This document shows positions 63,187-64,000 of a stretch of DNA of 64,000 nt, piece after piece (positions within the stretch are counted from its first letter, which is position 1; every line of letters starts with the position of its first letter). The DNA comes from Sphingomonas sp. BGYR3. Lineage in GTDB: Bacteria; Pseudomonadota; Alphaproteobacteria; Sphingomonadales; Sphingomonadaceae. The stretch is taken from positions 434,001 through 498,000 of the forward strand of contig NZ_JANZNT010000001.1 of assembly GCF_025153455.1 (NCBI RefSeq), written 5' to 3'. A program made the translations under genes and the position numbers. Under the pieces are notes generated by a model, which saw only the letters and a list, made by a program, of their open reading frames with translations, was not told where the DNA came from and did not search any database.

Positions 63187-64000
63187 GCTTCGTCATCCGC
63201 GCGGCGACCGATCGCGACCTGCAACCGCTTTATGAAATGGCCAAGCTGACCGGGGGCGGCTTCACCAACCTGCCCCCCGACAAGCCCGCCCTTCGCGCCA
63301 AGCTGGAACGCAGCGCCGCCGCCTTTGCCCGCACGGACGATGCGCTGCAGGACGACCTGTTCGTGCTGGTTCTGGAAAACATGGATACGGGCGAGGTGCG
63401 CGGCACCTGTCAGATCTTTGCCCAGGTCGGCCAGCGATGGCCGTTCTACAGCTATCGGCTGGCAATGCTGACCAAGCATAGCGAGGAGCTGAACCGCACG
63501 TTCCGCGCCGAAATCCTCAATTTGGTCAACGACCTTGAGGGATCGTCAGAGGTCGGCGGCCTGTTCCTCCATCCCGGCGAGCGGGCCGGCGGCCTTGGCC
63601 TGTTGCTGGCGCGCAGCCGATATCTGTTCATCCGCCAGCATCGCGCCCGGTTCGCCGACCGCACCATCGCCGAACTGCGTGGCATCATTGACGAGGCGGG
63701 CGGCTCCCCCTTCTGGGACGGGGTGGCCGGCCGCTTTTTCGGCATGAGCTTTCAGGAGGCGGATCAGTTCAATGCCATCCACGGCAATCAGTTCATTGCC
63801 GACCTGATGCCCAAGCATCCCGTCTATACCGCGATGCTGCCCGACACTGCGCGTCAAGTCATCGGCCTGCCCCATCCCAGCGGCCGCGCGGCGATGCGGA
63901 TGCTGGAAAATGAAGGGTTCGCCTATGAACGCTATGTCGACATTTTCGACGGCGGCCCGACCATGACGGCGCGCACCGACCAGATCCGGTCGGTGCGGGA
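63183..64000 (+). CDS. astA: Arginine N-succinyltransferase, 3' end beyond the window
   Basis: 272 codons visible. The enzyme starts the AST pathway by succinylating arginine. FVIRAATDRDLQPLYEMAKL and TGGGFTNLPPDKPALRAKLE are the diagnostic N-terminus; SEVGGLFLHPGERAGGLGLL and the FWDGVAGRFFGMSFQEADQF segment also match. The C-terminal 70 or so residues are cut off. Coupled to the M20 hydrolase; the remaining ast genes are presumably downstream. Confidence 0.93.
   Translation, partial: MSFVIRAATDRDLQPLYEMAKLTGGGFTNLPPDKPALRAKLERSAAAFARTDDALQDDLFVLVLENMDTGEVRGTCQIFAQVGQRWPFYSYRLAMLTKHSEELNRTFRAEILNLVNDLEGSSEVGGLFLHPGERAGGLGLLLARSRYLFIRQHRARFADRTIAELRGIIDEAGGSPFWDGVAGRFFGMSFQEADQFNAIHGNQFIADLMPKHPVYTAMLPDTARQVIGLPHPSGRAAMRMLENEGFAYERYVDIFDGGPTMTARTDQIRSVR

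Overview
The window looks like about 64 kb of an alphaproteobacterial chromosome of the Sphingomonas type (order Sphingomonadales). G+C is high throughout. It carries a psd-pssA phospholipid pair, KorAB in an otherwise aerobic gene set, a large TonB-dependent receptor of the Xanthomonas/Caulobacter class, the order trpF-trpB-trpA-accD-folC, and small proteins of a sphingomonad kind. This assignment is from protein resemblance by eye; no database search was run.

Layout. 1-1900 is the edge of an accessory island: the end of an IS5-type element, an AT-rich gene with an apparent one-base deletion, and a P4-type tyrosine integrase. 2050-5029 holds a FemAB/BioF2-like acetyltransferase and two divergent L,D-transpeptidase-fold proteins (cell envelope). 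5074-10975 holds NAD synthetase, an EAL phosphodiesterase with a decayed GGDEF domain, moaA and NAD kinase. 11025-16507 holds tRNA-Asn, the rpsB-tsf operon, psd-pssA and icd. 16656-24563 holds a KefB-type antiporter, an acyl-CoA dehydrogenase/alcohol dehydrogenase/kinase operon facing a tandem-TetR regulator, a small secreted protein and a YfcG-type GST. 24728-27722 holds a protein with eight EF-hands followed by an OmpR/EnvZ-type two-component system.

27727-31870 holds an EEP-family hydrolase, a patatin-related lipase, a LapA-domain protein and pyrF. 31892-35725 is a minus-strand insertion between pyrF and the trp genes: a 2-keto-3-deoxygalactonate module (symporter, dgoK, dgoA) plus a Pr6Pr-family membrane protein. 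35871-40802 is trpFBA-accD-folC. 40860-47625 holds a small protein behind a Fur-like box, a TPR protein, an AmpG-like permease of lower G+C, a lone receiver, an RsuA-type pseudouridine synthase, rsmD and purF. 47627-55458 holds an SDR, a serine hydrolase overlapping a CFA-type methyltransferase, the TonB receptor and a photolyase. 55552-64000 holds korBA, a histone-deacetylase-fold amidohydrolase, an esterase, rppH, a DUF481 outer-membrane protein, an M20 hydrolase and the start of astA.

Most of the window is ordinary core genome and I see no clear-cut new system. The points most worth a second look are regulatory: overlapping palindromes between the acyl-CoA operon and a fused double TetR; a CGACA repeat cluster before the EF-hand/two-component genes; a Fur-like box before an uncharacterised small protein; a palindrome before the dgo module; and a 24-bp inverted repeat against the TonB-receptor promoter. 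The accessory left edge is the other place of interest.
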